A stretch of 5,725 nt of DNA from JACPGQ01 sp039798685 (GTDB lineage: Bacteria; Patescibacteriota; Microgenomatia; Levybacterales; UBA12049), in NCBI GenBank assembly GCA_039798685.1, contig JBDKFM010000064.1, forward strand, positions 1-5,725, read 5' to 3'. The position numbers were made by a program, and so were the translations under genes. The notes below the pieces were generated by a model. That model was not told the origin of the DNA. It did no database searches and saw nothing but the letters and a program-made list of their open reading frames with translations. Positions 5,498-5,725 of this stretch are shown one piece after another; position 1 is the first letter of the stretch, and the number at the start of each line of letters is the position of its first letter.

Positions 5498-5725
5498 ATG
5501 AACACAACAACATCACTTCAGAAAATTCAAAAAGGCTTCACACTCATCGAACTTCTTGTCGTTATCGCAGTTATCGGAGTCCTTGCAGGTGCAATCATCG
5601 TCGCTATCAATCCTACAGAACAACTTGCCCGTGGACGTGACACAGGAAAGAAATCTACCACACAACAGATTGCAAATGCAGTCAATGCATATTATGCAGC
5701 AAATTCCGGTATCGTTCCCTCTAAC
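5498..5725 (+). CDS. Type IV prepilin, N-terminal 76 residues (runs off window)
   Basis: The first 76 codons of a prepilin are present and open to the right edge. A 13-residue leader ends in Gln-Lys-Gly; the peptidase site is Gly13^Phe14, followed by TLIE with Glu18 becoming mature Glu5. A hydrophobic helix spans about 19-37 (LLVVIAVIGVLAGAIIVAI). After the helix comes NPTEQLARGRDTGKKST and an amphipathic stretch ending in AVNAYYAANSG, as seen in many T4a/pseudopilin-type subunits where an N-terminal helix leads into the globular head. The ATG at 5498 has no Shine-Dalgarno. Codons favour C-ending forms (Ile: 7 ATC, 2 ATT, no ATA) unlike pilC, which suggests high expression. It is the likely main substrate of the PilB/PilT/PilC machine just upstream, but the C-terminal domain is missing, so major versus minor pilin is undecided. 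Confidence 0.92.
   Translation, partial: MNTTTSLQKIQKGFTLIELLVVIAVIGVLAGAIIVAINPTEQLARGRDTGKKSTTQQIANAVNAYYAANSGIVPSN

Noticed and set aside
1..5725. CRISPR array, tRNA/rRNA, transposase or phage genes
   Set aside because: No regularly spaced repeats, no recognisable RNA-gene motifs and no mobile-element proteins were seen on either strand by eye.

Overview
The window is a compact type IV pilus (T4P) assembly locus, most likely from a Candidate Phyla Radiation/Patescibacteria-type bacterium. I infer this from gene content: pilB-pilT-pilC in a row with pilin genes beside them, no secretin or PilMNOP genes, a short P-loop-less clamp-loader delta'-like gene next door, and AT-rich spacers with short repeats. 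No lineage marker such as rRNA is present, so this assignment is tentative. All complete genes read well in the standard bacterial code, with TAA, TAG and TGA all used as stops.

Layout. At the left edge, on the minus strand, is the start of a prepilin gene (1-89), cut by the window end. Upstream of it on the same strand is a DNA polymerase III delta'-like gene (214-906). An 87-nt divergent spacer then leads into three plus-strand genes: the assembly ATPase pilB (994-2844), the retraction ATPase pilT (2962-4041) and the inner-membrane platform gene pilC (4078-5277). The pilB-pilT spacer holds nested AT-rich inverted repeats. The pilC-pilT spacer is only 36 nt. After pilC comes a 220-nt AT-rich spacer with a weak terminator-like element, small inverted repeats and a candidate promoter. 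A second prepilin gene (5498 to the right edge, incomplete) follows. It is not obvious as an ORF because its stop lies outside the window.

Working together. PilB would power pilus extension and PilT retraction, both docking on PilC, which feeds pilin subunits into the fibre. The two prepilins carry the class III leader (G^FTLIE) that a prepilin peptidase PilD would cut; PilD is not in the window. The delta'-like gene belongs to replication and is probably only a neighbour. The window looks like a known machine in a streamlined genome rather than a new system. The points worth a second look are the two outward-facing prepilins with similar promoter layout and no Shine-Dalgarno, the spacer repeats, and the delta' without a P-loop.
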